Source: Antennarius striatus (Eukaryota; Chordata; Actinopteri; Lophiiformes; Antennariidae). Taken from it: 64,000 bases of DNA. Of the stretch, positions 41,451-54,694 are shown in pieces. The notes under the pieces are model-generated. The model did not search any database, was not told the origin of the DNA, and saw only the letters and a program-made list of their open reading frames with translations. The stretch's first letter is position 1, and every line of letters starts with the position of its first letter. The stretch spans positions 7,061,001 through 7,125,000 of the forward strand of contig NC_090797.1 in assembly GCF_040054535.1 (NCBI RefSeq), given 5' to 3'. The translations under genes and the position numbers were made by a program.

Positions 41451-42926
41451 GCAGTACAGTCAATATGAGATAAACACTTAAATCATCGGTCAAGCTGGTC
41501 AAGCTTGAAGAGTATGATTGCACCCAGCAGGAAGCCCTTTATGAACGGACACTTCAGATTTTGTTTTTCACAAATAGTTTAAAAATCATACAATGTGATT
41601 TCCTAGATTTTTTATTTTTTTTTAACATTCTGTCTCTCACGCTTGATATGTACCTATGATGAAAATGACAAACCTTTATCTTTTTAAATGGGTGACGTTT
41701 TTTTAGGTTGCCCAATACTTGGCCCCACTGTAGATGTTTAATGGACTGCAGCAAACGTGTATGTTTTCTTTTCTGGTTTATTAGTCATGCCAAGCAGACT
41801 TGAATGAAGTGTTGTCAGAACAGAGAAATTAGGTCATCAAACATTTGGAAAATGACACCAAAAAGTAAAAGATGAAGATACAATTGCTGCTGTTTGTGGC
41901 ATGCAGCACCCGGAGCTCCAGCCGGCGGTTTAACTACACCTTTACAACAGAAAGGTAGTTCTTTAAGACCAGCTGTTACTAAACCACATCATAAAAGAGG
42001 CCTTGTGCAAATGCAGACATTTTGGTTCACTCTGATATTAAGACAGTTACCATGACTACAACGCAGACACACACTTTGCATAAACATTTATTTAGTTTTG
42101 TCCCTTTTCTCCCATGAAGGCTGTTATTCATTTGTATTCTGACGAGAGTCAAGCATTGCAACACACAATACTTTACACAGTTTTCTTATTTGTTTAGTAA
42201 AACGCAGACCTTTCCTGTCACACTTAACACTTTTAGTAAACTCTGGGAAGCTCTGTGGCGGAAGCCTGTGAAGACGCTTACCAAGCGAAAATCAACAGTC
42301 AAATACAAGAATAATATGCTGCTTCATGACTTTATGGTTTAGATCCAGACCAACATAGGCCACATCTCTCCACCATCAAAGTTATGGTGACAATTTTTTT
42401 AAAATACTCTGTAAGAATATATCAATAGAGTGAGAGAGAGATGCTCTCCAAAGTTGGACTAATCTAGCCTCCGTTTTTGGCTTCCTGTTCCCACTTCAGT
42501 ATCCAGAGGCCTGCCTCGAGAACTAAAACAAATCTTTCACCTCATTGGTTGGAGGAGTCTTCGACGTTTCTAGAAATGCCTTCAGAACATCAAACATTCT
42601 GGGTAACACTAATGGGCCAGAGGCACAAAATGGGGTTGAGTGTCCTCCATCTTCATTTGGTCCTCTAACCTCACATAACCAGCGCAACCTCATATTGTTA
42701 TTGAATTTTTTGAAATTTTTTTTTTTACTATATCACACATTAGTATAGCATTTTTCATATTGGGGTTTGTATCTATTCCAAATTTATCCCACCTATGAGT
42801 CCAAAAGACCAGAGGATGGGAGGTGATTGAGGTTTTGTGTGAGTTTCCTTTGAGGAAAATTAGAGCTGCTGGGAGACGTTACGTGTGTGATACTGGGCTA
42901 TACAAAGACATTGACTCTGATGTCTG

Positions 42927-42970
<44 letters not shown>

Positions 42971-43833
42971 ATAATGCCAAAGTCTACCACATACAGATGA
43001 GTCTTTGACACAAGTATAAAGATGTAAAAGTAATAAACTTAGTTTCAGTAGAAACTGCTGTACAAACAGACAACAAGTAGATGAGCATTCCAACAACAAG
43101 GTTCAGAGACAAACTAACATTATCATCTGTGACCTCAATCGCAGGGAAGATGGCAGCTCTGGATGTTTTGGTATAGATAGTGACACAGTCGTCACAATTC
43201 AGCTTTGAAACGCGTCTCAATCTGAGGATCCTTCTGAGGCCTTGAGACAGAACCAATGTTTGATATGCGTAATTCAAGACATACAGATTTCCAAACCATC
43301 TGCGTATTAAAGACAGGAATCGGATAACCCACGATAAAAAAAATGGGGAACCGAAATAATTTTCTAGAAATTGTTCTACACTGAAGCACTGCCGTATTTC
43401 AAGTATGAAAAAATATCACAAGGCAAGGCAATGTGCCTACATTTATAAGGGTGGAAATGATGACGTGAAACAGAAAAGAGAAATCACACTAAAGGCGTAT
43501 TGCATATACTGTGGATGTCTATATATATAATTGGCCACTTTCTGAAGAAAATGTTGGGTACAAAATGAATGACAACTCTTTTTGGATGGGGTCTGGTGAC
43601 TGATCAATGCTGATGACAGATTTTCAAAACTAAAATAATTCATGGCTAGTCGACTCATTTTCTCTTCCGAGTGCTTGATTCTACCGCGCCCCCGCATCTG
43701 GAGAGAGACCCCTGCGGATCCCCACGCAAAGGAGAATTTAGAGCGTCCTTTGTCAATGGTCAGAGTCTCAGATGTTACAACCTGGCGACAGCTGAAGGTA
43801 AGCGCTGCTGTCTCTTGAGTCGGCGAGGAAGAC
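41451..43833. other. convergent spacer and probable FAR 3' UTR
   Basis: The region between the convergent ergic2 and FAR stop codons. Minus-strand AATAAA signals at 42092-42087 and 41782-41777 could end the reductase transcript, making a 3' UTR of about 1.7-2.1 kb and bringing the two transcript ends within about 0.4-0.6 kb. An AT microsatellite lies at 42931-42968. No other coding evidence. Confidence 0.45.
42931..42968. repeat. AT dinucleotide microsatellite
   Basis: About 19 perfect AT units, in the probable 3' UTR of the FAR gene. Confidence 0.95.
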
Positions 43834-46800
43834 TCAGTTGGTTAAGGTGCTGGATGCGCGGAAGTAGGAGAGGAACTTGAAACACAGGCTGACCACGAAG
43901 TACCAGATGTTTCTGGCCATCTGGGAGCGGGCGATAAACACCCTCCAGATGAAAACCACCAACAGGGTGTTGAAGGTATATCGGATGTTCCTCAGTCTGG
44001 GAACGATGGAAGGAAGAGGAGGGATGAGATTGAAAAATAATGGAAGATTTTGAAAAACATTTATACATAAATGGTAAATTTTATCAACTATTCTGTTAAG
44101 TTTATGGCATCATCCGGCCCTGCTGTGTTCATGTCTGCTTGCTGACTTACTTCCTCAGATGCTGCCTGGCAGCAGGAACTCCAGACATGTCTTCATTCAG
44201 GACATACTTTTTGGTGCCGATACAATAATTTTCGATGTACTCGGGCCAGTTCAGCTGGCGCACGTCAAAGTTAAATGTCTGCAAGACAGAAAAGATTGAC
44301 AGGAAGGTGAAGGGAGGGTAAAAATAAATGTAAAATTTCAATATTAACCACTAGATGGAGCAAGAGACTACTGTTGAACTTCTCGCTCTCAAAGCAGAGG
44401 AAATGTTTCTGTTACGCTTTATCTATAAACCATATTTGGATTTAAACACACTGAATGTTGGCTCCTCCCACTAGCGCCCCCTGGTTATTTAACCTCCTGA
44501 TAATGTGTTTTTTGCATGTCAGGAAGAAAAACGTTGGCAAACTTTGAGGAAGTACAATACTTAAGTGCAATTTTGGTATGGAACTAAAGTTCACATGAGA
44601 ATTATAAAAGTCTGTCTCTTATGTGATCTGTTAAACAGTCTTTTTTTCTATGTAAGCAAAGGAAGTGGAACATCTGGGCCAAACTGGTGTCTTGTACATG
44701 GATCGCCTACCTTCCTGTCCTCTGGCGTCAGCTGGCTGCCCAGCATGCTCACGTTCTCGGAGTTCCACTCCCAGTCCTGACTGCTGAAATACTCCAGCAG
44801 GCTGATGGCCTTGTGAAGACGGTTGAAGATGCGCATCATCCTGGGGTGAGATGGGGGAGATGGAGGTCAATGCCCACTCGAACGTTTCCGGGTTTTAAAC
44901 ATGAGATGTGTGTACAAGTCTTACTGCGGCTTTTGTCCGGAGAGCCGAAGGATGAGGTCGTAGATGAGGGCGGGGAACTTATGGCTGACCAGGATCCAGT
45001 ACTGGTTGATCAGGTAGTTGGAGGTGATGTTGGCGTTGGGCCTGCGGAAAGCCTGCTCCAGTGGGTTCCTCTTGAAGGATGAGATCACATGATGTTCTGT
45101 AAAAGATATACGGTACACATGTTGAAATGACAAACGGCTTTTCTGAACAACGTCTTTATTCAGGATTGGATTAGAAAAAAACAGAATTTCTTTGCAACAT
45201 GGAGGAGTCTTTGAAGACACAAAGTTTCCGGGAGCGCTGTGTTCACAGTTTAACGGTAAATCCAAGAAGTAGAGGGCTGCATCCGCTGAGCAGAAACATC
45301 ATTCGTAAACACGCAGATCGCCTTTTTTGCATGAGGATCATAACTTCCAGGAACCACTGGTCTGGACTATAACATGATTTTCAGTCAGTATCAGGCGGAA
45401 AAAGCAGCCACACAATGACTTTTCCCTCTGGGCGGCACATCCTGCCCCTCCCTCTGCTCCCAGAATCCAGCATCAGCCATCCACAGATAGCGACAGCGAC
45501 CATGTGACTCCACACATTACATCACACACACAGCACACAAACTCGGCCTTGAACAGTTTGTTTCCATAGCAACAGATATATTGTAGTTGCAGGGGCTGGG
45601 ATGACCAGATCGGTGGTGACAGCCAGCTGTGGCCTGGCCTGTTTGCAGCCTGGTTGGGGGGTGGTGGGTGGAGGGGTATATCATGGGAGTAAAACAAGGA
45701 GCCCTTAAAGTTCATATCTGATCATTTTCTCTCATCACCACCTGTTTTTTAGTCTCTCTTTTGATTGTTGTATCCTAGATTAGCTTCATTCCTCCTTCTC
45801 CTCCGACCCGGTCTGACCGGAGCAAACAGCTCCTCTTTCATAACAGTGAATTGCAGCGATGAGACCTAATCCCACTAAAAGCCATCTGGTAGCAATTTGC
45901 TTGGTGAGCGAAGCGCGGCTGCTAATCTGAGAGGGACCCTTGTCACGCCGCCAGCCTGACACCCTCGGTCCACAGATTCCATTGTTTCTGATGACCTTAT
46001 CAGCCAGAATTTTCTCTTTTCTCGTGTGATGTCATCAGTTCTATCATGACATCAAAATCACACGAGCTCTGAGCAATGATCCGTGTCGATATAAACCGCA
46101 GAGATGACGATAAAACGAATGCAGCACGCTGCAACATCAAAGATTCATAACCAGCAGAGCAGCTGATGAATATCACAAGGTCATCAGTCAACAGAAATAT
46201 ACTCCAAACATGATGATGTGTTTGTGTGATTTAACAATTTAAACCATTTTGACAGACGGAGCATCTAACAAGCGTGTCCACAATCATGCTAGTTTTGTGA
46301 GATTTATTTAGGTACACAGTTGCTTTGAGCTAAATTCTAAAATCCAGTCAGGCTCAGATGTAATTTGTGGTAATTGGCAGTGTCAGTGCGCTAACACGGT
46401 CAAAATGATGTTTTACTCTGGTACCTTACATGGAATTAAATCAAAACAGATTTATATAGCTCATCCTTTAACAAAATAAACAACAAAAAAATGTAAATAT
46501 CATGAGTAAAGGTAAAGGATCTTTAAAGTCAATCAATTTTTGTGGAAAAAGAGAATCTGTTGATTGTGAAGCTGCACTGTTTAGATCATGTGTCAGAGGC
46601 CCACCACATCATTTCACGTGGTCCGCGAGGGCATAAAAGGTAAGTGTCTAAAAAATAAATAGGCCAAAAGTGCTTTGAGCAAAACTACATTTCCCACAAT
46701 GCAGTAATCAAGCCTATTTTAACTTTGACAAAAAACAAAGTTAATGTCCTAACTTGTTTGATGTTATTTTTCTTTATTCACTTGGATAGTTTGATCCTTG

Positions 46801-49800
46801 ATTAATGTGGGTTTCATGACCTGACACATTAAAAGGATTTATAACAATTATGTTATAACAGAGAAACAAACATTTCTGTGCAACTGTAATGTTTGCAACT
46901 CGAATAAGTAATAAATTCAGTTATTTAACATTAAGGAGTAGTAACGTTTATTTTACATTTCATTGAGTTACATTTAGTTACATCTGGCTCTTTGAAGACA
47001 GCCATTATGCTGAGGTGGCCCACGGTGAAAATGAGTTTGACACCCCTGGTTTAGATGGAATGACTAACCACACTTTTTTATAATCAATCAGCTGTTTCTG
47101 CCACTTTTGACATTTGTTTCCAGGTCCTTCCAAAGATTCACTTGTGTTTACTGCCATTCCTGATATTAAATGAAGAATTTCTACAAACGCCATTTGTTAA
47201 ATCCATCTACGGCTTCTATCCAGCAGGTGGCAGACACTACTAACAGGACCGCCGACCACAAACAAGGAAAACTAACAGCATCACACAGACACTATGTCAC
47301 AGTGCCGGAGCACTGATTTGTGGTGATGGACGTAAGGACGGACAACAATAATGTGGGATCCTTTACCTTCAAGCAACACAACAAACAGTGAACCTACCGA
47401 TCTCTCCCCAGTGGAAAGGGTTGATGCCACCAGTCGTGCAGTTGTAGACCAGAGCAGTTTTAGGTCTGTGGGGTGTGGGAGAAGAACATAAAGCAGGGAA
47501 GAAACATATTAATGTGCATTTCATGGTAAAGCTATACAGCAGGAGTGGTGCATGTAAAACAGCACGTTAGTGTTGAATGTATAATAAGTGGAGACAGGCA
47601 ATGCGCGACTCACCAGAGTGTGAATTCACACATAGGTGCAAGAAATTTAAAACTAATGGAATCTCTTAAATGTATAATACTTTCTAGGGTGGAGGTTAAA
47701 GTCTAATTCTGCCAAGTACAGTACATTCCAGCTGACTGGGAAAATAAGAACAGCTGACAGGACTTTTGTGAGATCAGGTCTATTTGGCCAATTCAAAATG
47801 CTAGTCTTAAATCCAGTATTTTCACAAAGGATCTAAAAATGTGATACGGCATGGTAACAAGTAATAAAGACGTAAGCACTGGGACATCTACCAGGAAACC
47901 TGCTCTGAATGTAGATGCACCCCCAATTGGAAACAAGACGGTCAGAGACTGCAACATCCCGCGACATCCCTGAATTCCAAATTTTACCCTGACCTACATG
48001 TTTTTGTGCCTCTGGCTTTCTGAAAATGTTGATTTTTCTTTTGTGATTACAGTATTTTCTGCACTATAGGGTGCACTGGACTATAAGGCGCACCTTCAAT
48101 AAACAGCACATTCTAAAAACTTTTTCCATAAGGCGCACTGAATTATAAGGTGCACTGGTGTTTTTTGAGAAAATTAAAGACTTATGGGTGTATACCTCAT
48201 CAGGATTCAGAGATGTGTACCTAAAAAAGTATAAAAATGAAAATTTGACGTTGACCTAGTTTTTCAAGGTCAAGGTCATCATCTCATTTTCATCCCCCTT
48301 GTTGCCCGAGTAATGTGCTTTTTCTATCATCTTTCTATCTGCAACGGTTGTTAAGATATTTGGTGGACGGACAAATGGACAAACACACAAACGCTGACAA
48401 TTACAACACATCACCGCTTCGCGGGATGTAAAAACAAAGAAGGTTTAATGCCAAGTCTGAAATAGAAACTCATCTTTGTCTTTGACATTTCCTCCACCCA
48501 GAGTAATCTGACCCTGTAAATGTTTTGGGTAGTGAGGCAAGAATTTCCAAGGAAAACTTCTGTCATGACTTGGAAATACTGGAATGTTCCAGTTTCTCCC
48601 ATCTCAACTTGTAGCATCCTTCACTTTGACTGTGTCAGTTTTTATAATTTCTATTCTCACCATAATCTTTTAGTAGTTGGGATGTTTGGTTCTTTTTTTT
48701 TTGGACTTTTTTAGGACAAATACTAAAAAATAGACAGTCATTCAAACTGTCTATTCTTAAAAATACGACAGTGTTTCATCTTGAAAATAAAAATAATCCG
48801 AAGATACATTACATCTCAGCAAGGAAATGGATTGGGGAACAACAAAATGCAATTTTACAAAATAAAGGACTTTGACATATTTTTGACAGTCAGGACACCA
48901 GGCTTCCAAAAACGTCTGCGTCTGGTACCGACCTGTGTGTGGCAGTGTACCAGCCGGCAGCGAGGGTGAGGTTGATGACCATGTCCACGGGAATCAGATC
49001 AGCCACCGCGTCGTTATGAGCTCGCATAGTGCGCAGGATCCCCTTTCCAGCCTGAATACAGAAGAACTCCGTCATAAGACTTCCATAAAACCTTTTATTG
49101 TCAAGATTAAAGGATATCTTCTTTACTCACAGCTATAAAGACTCCACTTGGCCCGTTGAAGTTATCGATCCAACCCTGAGGTGCAAAAAAACAGAACATG
49201 TCGAAGTCCTAAGAGTTGTAATGGACAGGACCACAAGTCTAAACAGCAACATGTATGTTGAGTGCTGAATCAGCTGTTCGGGGTCAGGTTACTTCCTGTG
49301 GTGGGAGAACGGGGGCAGCAGGGAACCACTGATTGTCGACTTCAATTAGACTCTATTAAAAATGGATGAAACCACTGGTTATAGGGCGATGCAGTTTCCA
49401 ATGTGATGCACTGGAGACCCATAATGTGGTCTCGTCCCGAGTATAATAATAATATGCTCTGCTGCAGATAAAGTGCAGTGATGAACAGGACAATAAGGCA
49501 AGTACCACAATTCGTTGGTGGCTTCTTGCCAGGTTAAAGTGGCAGGAAGTTTTTGAATTGATATTTTACATCATTGTTATAGTTTAAATAAAGATATGGA
49601 GTCAAAAAATGATGGGGGTAGATGTAAATTGTGGTTGTAATCACGCCACATGTAAACACAAACATATAAATAGGCAGTCCCATCCCCTCCACTCGCCACA
49701 AAATGCCCACTGGCTTTCACTGCCAAGGCGATTGCATGGCCAAGCGTGAGCGAGTGAAGAATCGCTGCCAGGCTGAGCTTACAACTGAAGGCCAAGCATG

Positions 49801-52800
49801 GAGCCAAGAGCTGCTGTCAGAGTCCCACTGTGCACACACAAGGCCTGCGTTTCCCCATGCCAGACTAACACGGATTTCCCTGCCTTTTTATATATGCAGC
49901 ATAATTTCCAAATCCTCTCCCTAGTACCACAGAATATTTCACAGGAAAGTTCTGAAGCAGCTACACAACAAACTGAATATAAAGATGAATCGATGGAGAT
50001 GCGTCAACAAATGCCTTCCAGAAAGAGGACATTAGTTTATTAATGTGAACGTTATGTGATTGAATGTTGACAAGAGCATCTTCAAGTCTGAATGATTCAA
50101 TATTTACTGACCTCCTCCAAAAATAAATCTACTTAAACATGTTTTCTAGCAACCAAATAACCAAGAAAGTAATTAAAAGTTCCAAAAAAATCATTTGTTG
50201 CAGCCATAATAAGTTAATTCTAGCATAAAACATGAAGTCAGAGTGGCACAGACATGAAAGTCGGATCCTGAATGTGACATTTAGTTATGAAGCGTCTCTC
50301 CCTGTTTGTCACATTTCTGCCCTTTTCACTGGCCTGAAATGTCCGATCCAAGCAGCTGTTGATGTTCAGCTGAGATATTAAACAGTGTTCTCTAATCCTG
50401 CGCCACGTAAGATAAAACCCACAGGGGAGCAGCACTGAGCTGTGCGGGATTACTCCGATCAATATGTTATTTTCACTCATACAAAAAGTAAACTATCCAT
50501 CGGACTCACGGGGAAAGGCTCCTGCCAGCTGGCTCCCACTATGGAGGGTCTGACGATGCTGATGTTGAGCTTGTCCTGCTCCTGCTGCACCACAAACTCA
50601 GCCAGTGCTTTGGTGTAGGTGTAGGTGTTGGGCCTGTCGCCAATGAGCCGCGGTGTGATATCATGCACGATGCCATCATCCATCCATCTGAAGACACAAA
50701 TGGTGGGAGCAGTTCAGAGAAATGTGGCATGGATTTGCTACACGCATCAGAAAACAGGGACGACAATTCAACATACTGCAACGCGGTAAAGGCGATTTCT
50801 TGTTTTTTAAGCCTCTACTCTCAGTATTAAACCTATTTATTCCAAATTGTGATTCTGAAATAGGAAAACAAAATAATATTTTTGAAACTGTTTAATATCC
50901 TTTTTAAACCCCTAATATGATCGATTTCAGATTTTAAAAAAAAAAAGACAATGTTCTTAAGTATTCCAAAGATTTTATCAAAATAGATAGTAATAGAGAA
51001 ACACTATGAAAGAGATGTCTGGAAGCAGCTGCTTTAGCATTGTATAAAAAGGCTTCTTAGATTTCCACAACTGCAATTTAACCAACACTGGTCGAATTCA
51101 GCTCATGTCAATCAATGGTTTATTTTCTTTCAAACATTACTGCCTCAATGTGTAGAGTGAATTTCAAGGGTAGGTCTAGGATGAAAATGGGACTCTCATT
51201 TCACGTAGTTTTTTTTCCGATCAAAAGATGCAGGCAGCGATTTAGAGCTACACTCAAGTATAAAACTCAGTTCTGATAGAAACCTGAAATTGAGCCCTAA
51301 ACAATGTGAGCAATAATTACGAAGAGAATAAAGTATTTTATAAGAAAATCATTGCGCTTCGTATTTTGTGCAGTATGACTAAATCTGACCAAGGTGTGAT
51401 CACATGTCTGTGGGGCACAAAAAGCAACCGTTCACCCACTCACTCTAGGGATTCGATGAGCTTCCTGGGTTCTACAGGCGGCGGGTAGATGACCTCGTCG
51501 ATGTTCTTGCGGTTGCAGTTGGCGTAGGCGGTGGAGATATGAATGAAGGCCTCAAGGTGATGCATCTGCTTAGCCAGGGAGAGGAGCTGCTGCGTGGCCA
51601 TGACATTCAGCTGCAGGGCATGTCTGTGGGAGAAGAGACACACACACACACACGAGTGTGTGAATGGTTTGTTTGCGCTTCAGGTGTGGGAATATTTATT
51701 GGGATTTCATTTCTGGACCATTTATATTCGAGAATGATTGCGTGTGACGACTCCAGCGAGCCTCAAATAGAAGACGCAAGCAGAAAAAATAAACGCGATG
51801 TTGGCTTTGTTTCCACTCCAGCAAACACTTGTGCGGCTCGTAGGTTACGAGCCAGCAAGGCTGCACAATTATCAGCCAGGAAATCCTGACATCACACCTC
51901 CACAAACCTAGAAGAGAAACATGCATTCTGGGTATTTGTGTTGGTGGTCATTTGTGTTGGTGGGCATTAGAAAAAGTCTTTAATTTTCATCACATACTCA
52001 AATTTTCTTCCGTATCAAAATAATCCAGTAATAGCTGTCCATGCAGATCTTTTCATTTATTTATCCGTTGTTTATTCACACAAACTGGGACAACATGTGA
52101 TCAGTCACTTGGAGCTGCCTTCAGAAGCCCCCAGATCAAACCACTTTCATGTGGACGACCTCCTGAGTCCCGACTGGCCCCCTTTGGCTCAGGAGGCAGA
52201 ATAAATTACCCATAAAAGCATATTTTTTGTTTAAACGCCCATTAAACTGAACTGTAACCACGCACTGCATTCAGCGTCCCACTCTTCCATCACATGCCAG
52301 CATCCAATTAAATACAGCCCTCTGCATGCCGCATGTTCTCCCACCATGTCTGAGCCGACACAGCCAGTACCTGTTTATAGGGGCGTCATGGGAATGTTTT
52401 TATTCAAAATTGTTCCTCGTTTAAAGTTCAACCAAATGGAAAGGGTTAATAAAAGGATTACAATGATGTCTGCTAAATGAAGCCAGAGAAAATGACTCAT
52501 TCTTACATTTTTCCACTCAGGCTTCCTCCCACCTCCAAAAACATGCCTCTTAGGTGAGTTGATCACACCAAAACTGTGTGAATGTGCGTGTGTTTGTCTT
52601 TCGTGTGGCTCCACGATAAGCTGGCGTCTTTTCCGGGGGTGTGCCCCGCCTTTTGCCAGTAGCCAATGGGGACAGGTGGACAGACAGGCGGCTGAAGACA
52701 AGATGAAATGGATGGATGGACAGATGGATGGATGGACAGATGGACATCAAATTCAGGTTGATGTGTGAATAAGAAGATCCATGTTCACTGTGCCTGAGAG

Positions 52801-54694
52801 GACATGAGATAACAGAACTCCACCGGCTCTGTGTGGGTGGTGTTCATGAGGTGTGTATGTAGCAGAAGAGCTGAGCGATGGTCAGTGTGTGTGTGTGTGT
52901 GTGTGTGTGTGTTGGAGTGTTGTGGGCGGTCTGTCGGTCTGTACTGGGATGACTCAGATGTGGTCAGGTGCGGAGTAAGAGAAAAACTGACAGCTGGGTG
53001 AGGGAGGGTGGTGTGATCTCCCACCTCCTGGAGCCATATGGAGGGTGTCACAGCAGCAGGACAGTCAGGTAAGAGAGAGGAGGAGCAAAGCGAGCAGCAG
53101 AGCAGGGGGCGGCAGGGGGGTAAATCTGTTTAGAGTGCAGCGGCTTTATTCCAACTGAGTCGTCAATCAGAGCGGGCAGGTTTCGCCTCCACACCTTTTC
53201 TTTTTCTTTATAAAACACAAATACAGCATTTTCCGCACTTTAAGACACACTGGACTATAAGGCGCACCTTCAACAAATGGTCTATTCAAAGAAGAAAAAA
53301 AAAATCATACATAAGGTGCACTGGATTATAAAACGCATCTGAGAACTCACCTTCAATGAATGGTGTATTTTAAAACTTTTTTCATATTGGACTATAAGAA
53401 ATTGAGAAAATTAAAAGGCTTTTAGGTGCAGCTTATAGTGCGGAAATACTGTCGTGTAAAGGGTGTGCCACTGTTCTGCTCAATGTTTAAACACACACAC
53501 ACACCCATAAGTGCGGCTTTGATGATAACAGCTTAAACCCTTTTAAATGAGTGTTAAATGAGTGTGATGTCTGGCTCAAAGACACAGCAAATGGCCAATA
53601 ACCAGGACCTTCTGGCTGTAAATCTGATTTAAAACTGCAGATTACAGAAATATCACGGCAGACACGAGTGTAACACACAACTACAAATGAACCAACTTCA
53701 TTGCATCCACAAACTGACACTGGACGACAAAAGCTTGTGTCCGCATATTTGTATCCAGTCTTAAATTCGTAGCGCAGTGTAAACAGATGGCTTTCCCGCT
53801 CCGGGTCGACGTGACGCTCTGATGCACCAACCTTGGATTTATGCAGCGGAAAGCTGTGCTGTGTTACCTTTGAGGGGACAGGTAGATGGTCCCGCAGGAG
53901 TAACAACTTCCTCTGCACGGTGGATAAAATGTATACAGGATGCTATGATGCTGGTTGCATGACATAAATTTATAGCACTGTTGAACTGGAGCAGAGGAAT
54001 CCACAGAGGAGAGTAAATAAGTGGGTCACTACGGAGGCCTGTGGCTGCAGAGTGAGTGATTCCACACTGGGCCACCTTTAGTCATCAGTGCTCTCGGCAT
54101 TTTGAAACCTTTGTAATGAGTATACTGAAATGAATTTGATAATGATGATGAGACTGATGAGACCGCTCTGAATCAGACCAGCTCTATGTGTCTCCCAGAA
54201 TAAAGTAACCTTATATTATTTGCCTCACACATGACTAGAAGGGACTTTATGGTTTTACAATACACTGAAGATTTCCCCACATCCTCAAACATACTTTCAC
54301 TTCCCTTTTCACTCAGTGAAATTGCACAGCCTGTACAGTCAGCTGACAGGAAGTTGCTGCTTAAAATGAAGAAATACCGAGAGGCTGAGTCTTTTTTTTG
54401 GGAAGTTCAGCAAAAACGGCACCGAGTTTGTAACGGTTTTAGATGGCGCAGAGCGAGTTTTGTACGTATATGAACGAGAGATGATAATGAACAGATGGGT
54501 ATGTTGTGCGTTTCTCACTTGAGCGGCTCGTCGAAGCGGATGGTGGCGGCACAGTGGAAGACGATGTTGATGCAGCCGGTGAGCTTCTCCACGTCCTCGG
54601 GGCTGATGGCCAGGCCGGGCTGCATGAGCTCGCTGCTGATGGGGATGACCTTCTGGTGGAAGTCGGGGTTGTCCTCCCGCACCCGGTCGAAAAG
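43834..54694 (-). CDS. far1/far2: fatty acyl-CoA reductase (FAR1/FAR2 family), 5' end outside window
   Basis: Peroxisomal NADPH-dependent enzyme that reduces long-chain acyl-CoA to fatty alcohol for ether lipids and waxes. Ten exons: 54694-54519, 51623-51444, 50687-50510, 49175-49131, 49051-48933, 47465-47398, 45096-44925, 44840-44711, 44278-44151, 43996-43834. All are GT-AG, and the phases close to 452 residues plus stop. Adding the usual 63-residue first coding exon gives 515, the family length. The visible part starts [16 protein letters not shown]. It contains FHCAATIRF and the catalytic YxxxK (YTYTK, visible residues 141-145), then the FAR C-terminal domain, a membrane segment around [17 protein letters not shown], and the end [13 protein letters not shown]. 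Many residues favour FAR1 ([30 protein letters not shown]). Others favour FAR2 ([18 protein letters not shown]), and tail-to-tail adjacency to ergic2 is the human FAR2 arrangement. The glycine-rich nucleotide motif exon is missing from the window, not lost from the gene. Confidence 0.93.
44474..44485 (-). promoter_or_regulatory. CTCF-like core in FAR intron
   Basis: GCGCCCCCTGGT resembles the reverse-strand CTCF core (the GCGCCCCCTG half). Motif match only, and such strings also occur in dispersed repeats. Confidence 0.2.
46585..47048 (-). mobile_element. hAT-like non-autonomous element, degenerate
   Basis: The end at 47028-47048 reads, on the minus strand, CAGGGGTGTCAAACTCATTT, the typical terminus of a widespread vertebrate hAT-type element family. 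Internal landmarks such as ACTACATTTCCCACAATGC and a GTGGTCCGCGAGGGCAT segment fit such copies. The left end is uncertain. It lies within a FAR intron and has no open frame. Confidence 0.5.
47220..47232 (+). promoter_or_regulatory. CTCF-like core motif
   Basis: CCAGCAGGTGGCA matches the CTCF core CCASYAGRKGGCR at every position. It lies in the FAR intron between 47466 and 45097. Confidence 0.3.
47930..48431 (-). mobile_element. dispersed repeat copy 2, with nested MITE
   Basis: Reverse-orientation relative of the ergic2-intron copy at 39354-39825. On the minus strand it starts TTACATCCCGCGAAGCGG and ends near GTTGCAGTCTCTGACC. It is interrupted by the GGCGCAC-type element at 48049-48184. It sits in the FAR intron between 48932 and 47466. 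Confidence 0.75.
48049..48184. mobile_element. MITE with CGCACTATA ends, short copy
   Basis: It begins ACAGTATTTTCTGCACTATA and has internal GGACTATAAGGCGCACC repeats. It resembles the left part of the better preserved copy at 53223-53452. It is nested inside another repeat, so it inserted later. Confidence 0.65.
51640..51654. repeat. short CA repeat beside FAR exon acceptor
   Basis: A CA run just upstream (in FAR sense) of the acceptor of exon 51623-51444. It reads as GT/TG on the transcript strand. Confidence 0.7.
52510..52750 (+). repeat. teleost dispersed repeat, longer copy with GGAT tail
   Basis: It contains GGCTTCCTCCCACCTCCAAA, then TGTGTGAATGTGCGTGTG, GTGTGCCCCGCC and a terminal ATGGATGGATGGACAG tandem tract (about 52710-52745). 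This is the familiar order of the common fish element whose 3' part also occurs at 13180 and 17520. It lies in the FAR intron between 54518 and 51624. Confidence 0.65.
52884..52912. repeat. GT microsatellite
   Basis: A perfect GT run of about 28 bases in the FAR intron. Confidence 0.9.
53223..53452. mobile_element. MITE with terminal inverted repeats
   Basis: The left end ACAGCATTTTCCGCACTTTA and the right end CTTATAGTGCGGAAATACTG are imperfect inverted repeats of about 20 bases around a 230-base non-coding body with several ACTATAAGGCGCACC units. It is a non-autonomous DNA transposon; the superfamily is not assigned. It is related to the copy at 48049-48184. Confidence 0.7.
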
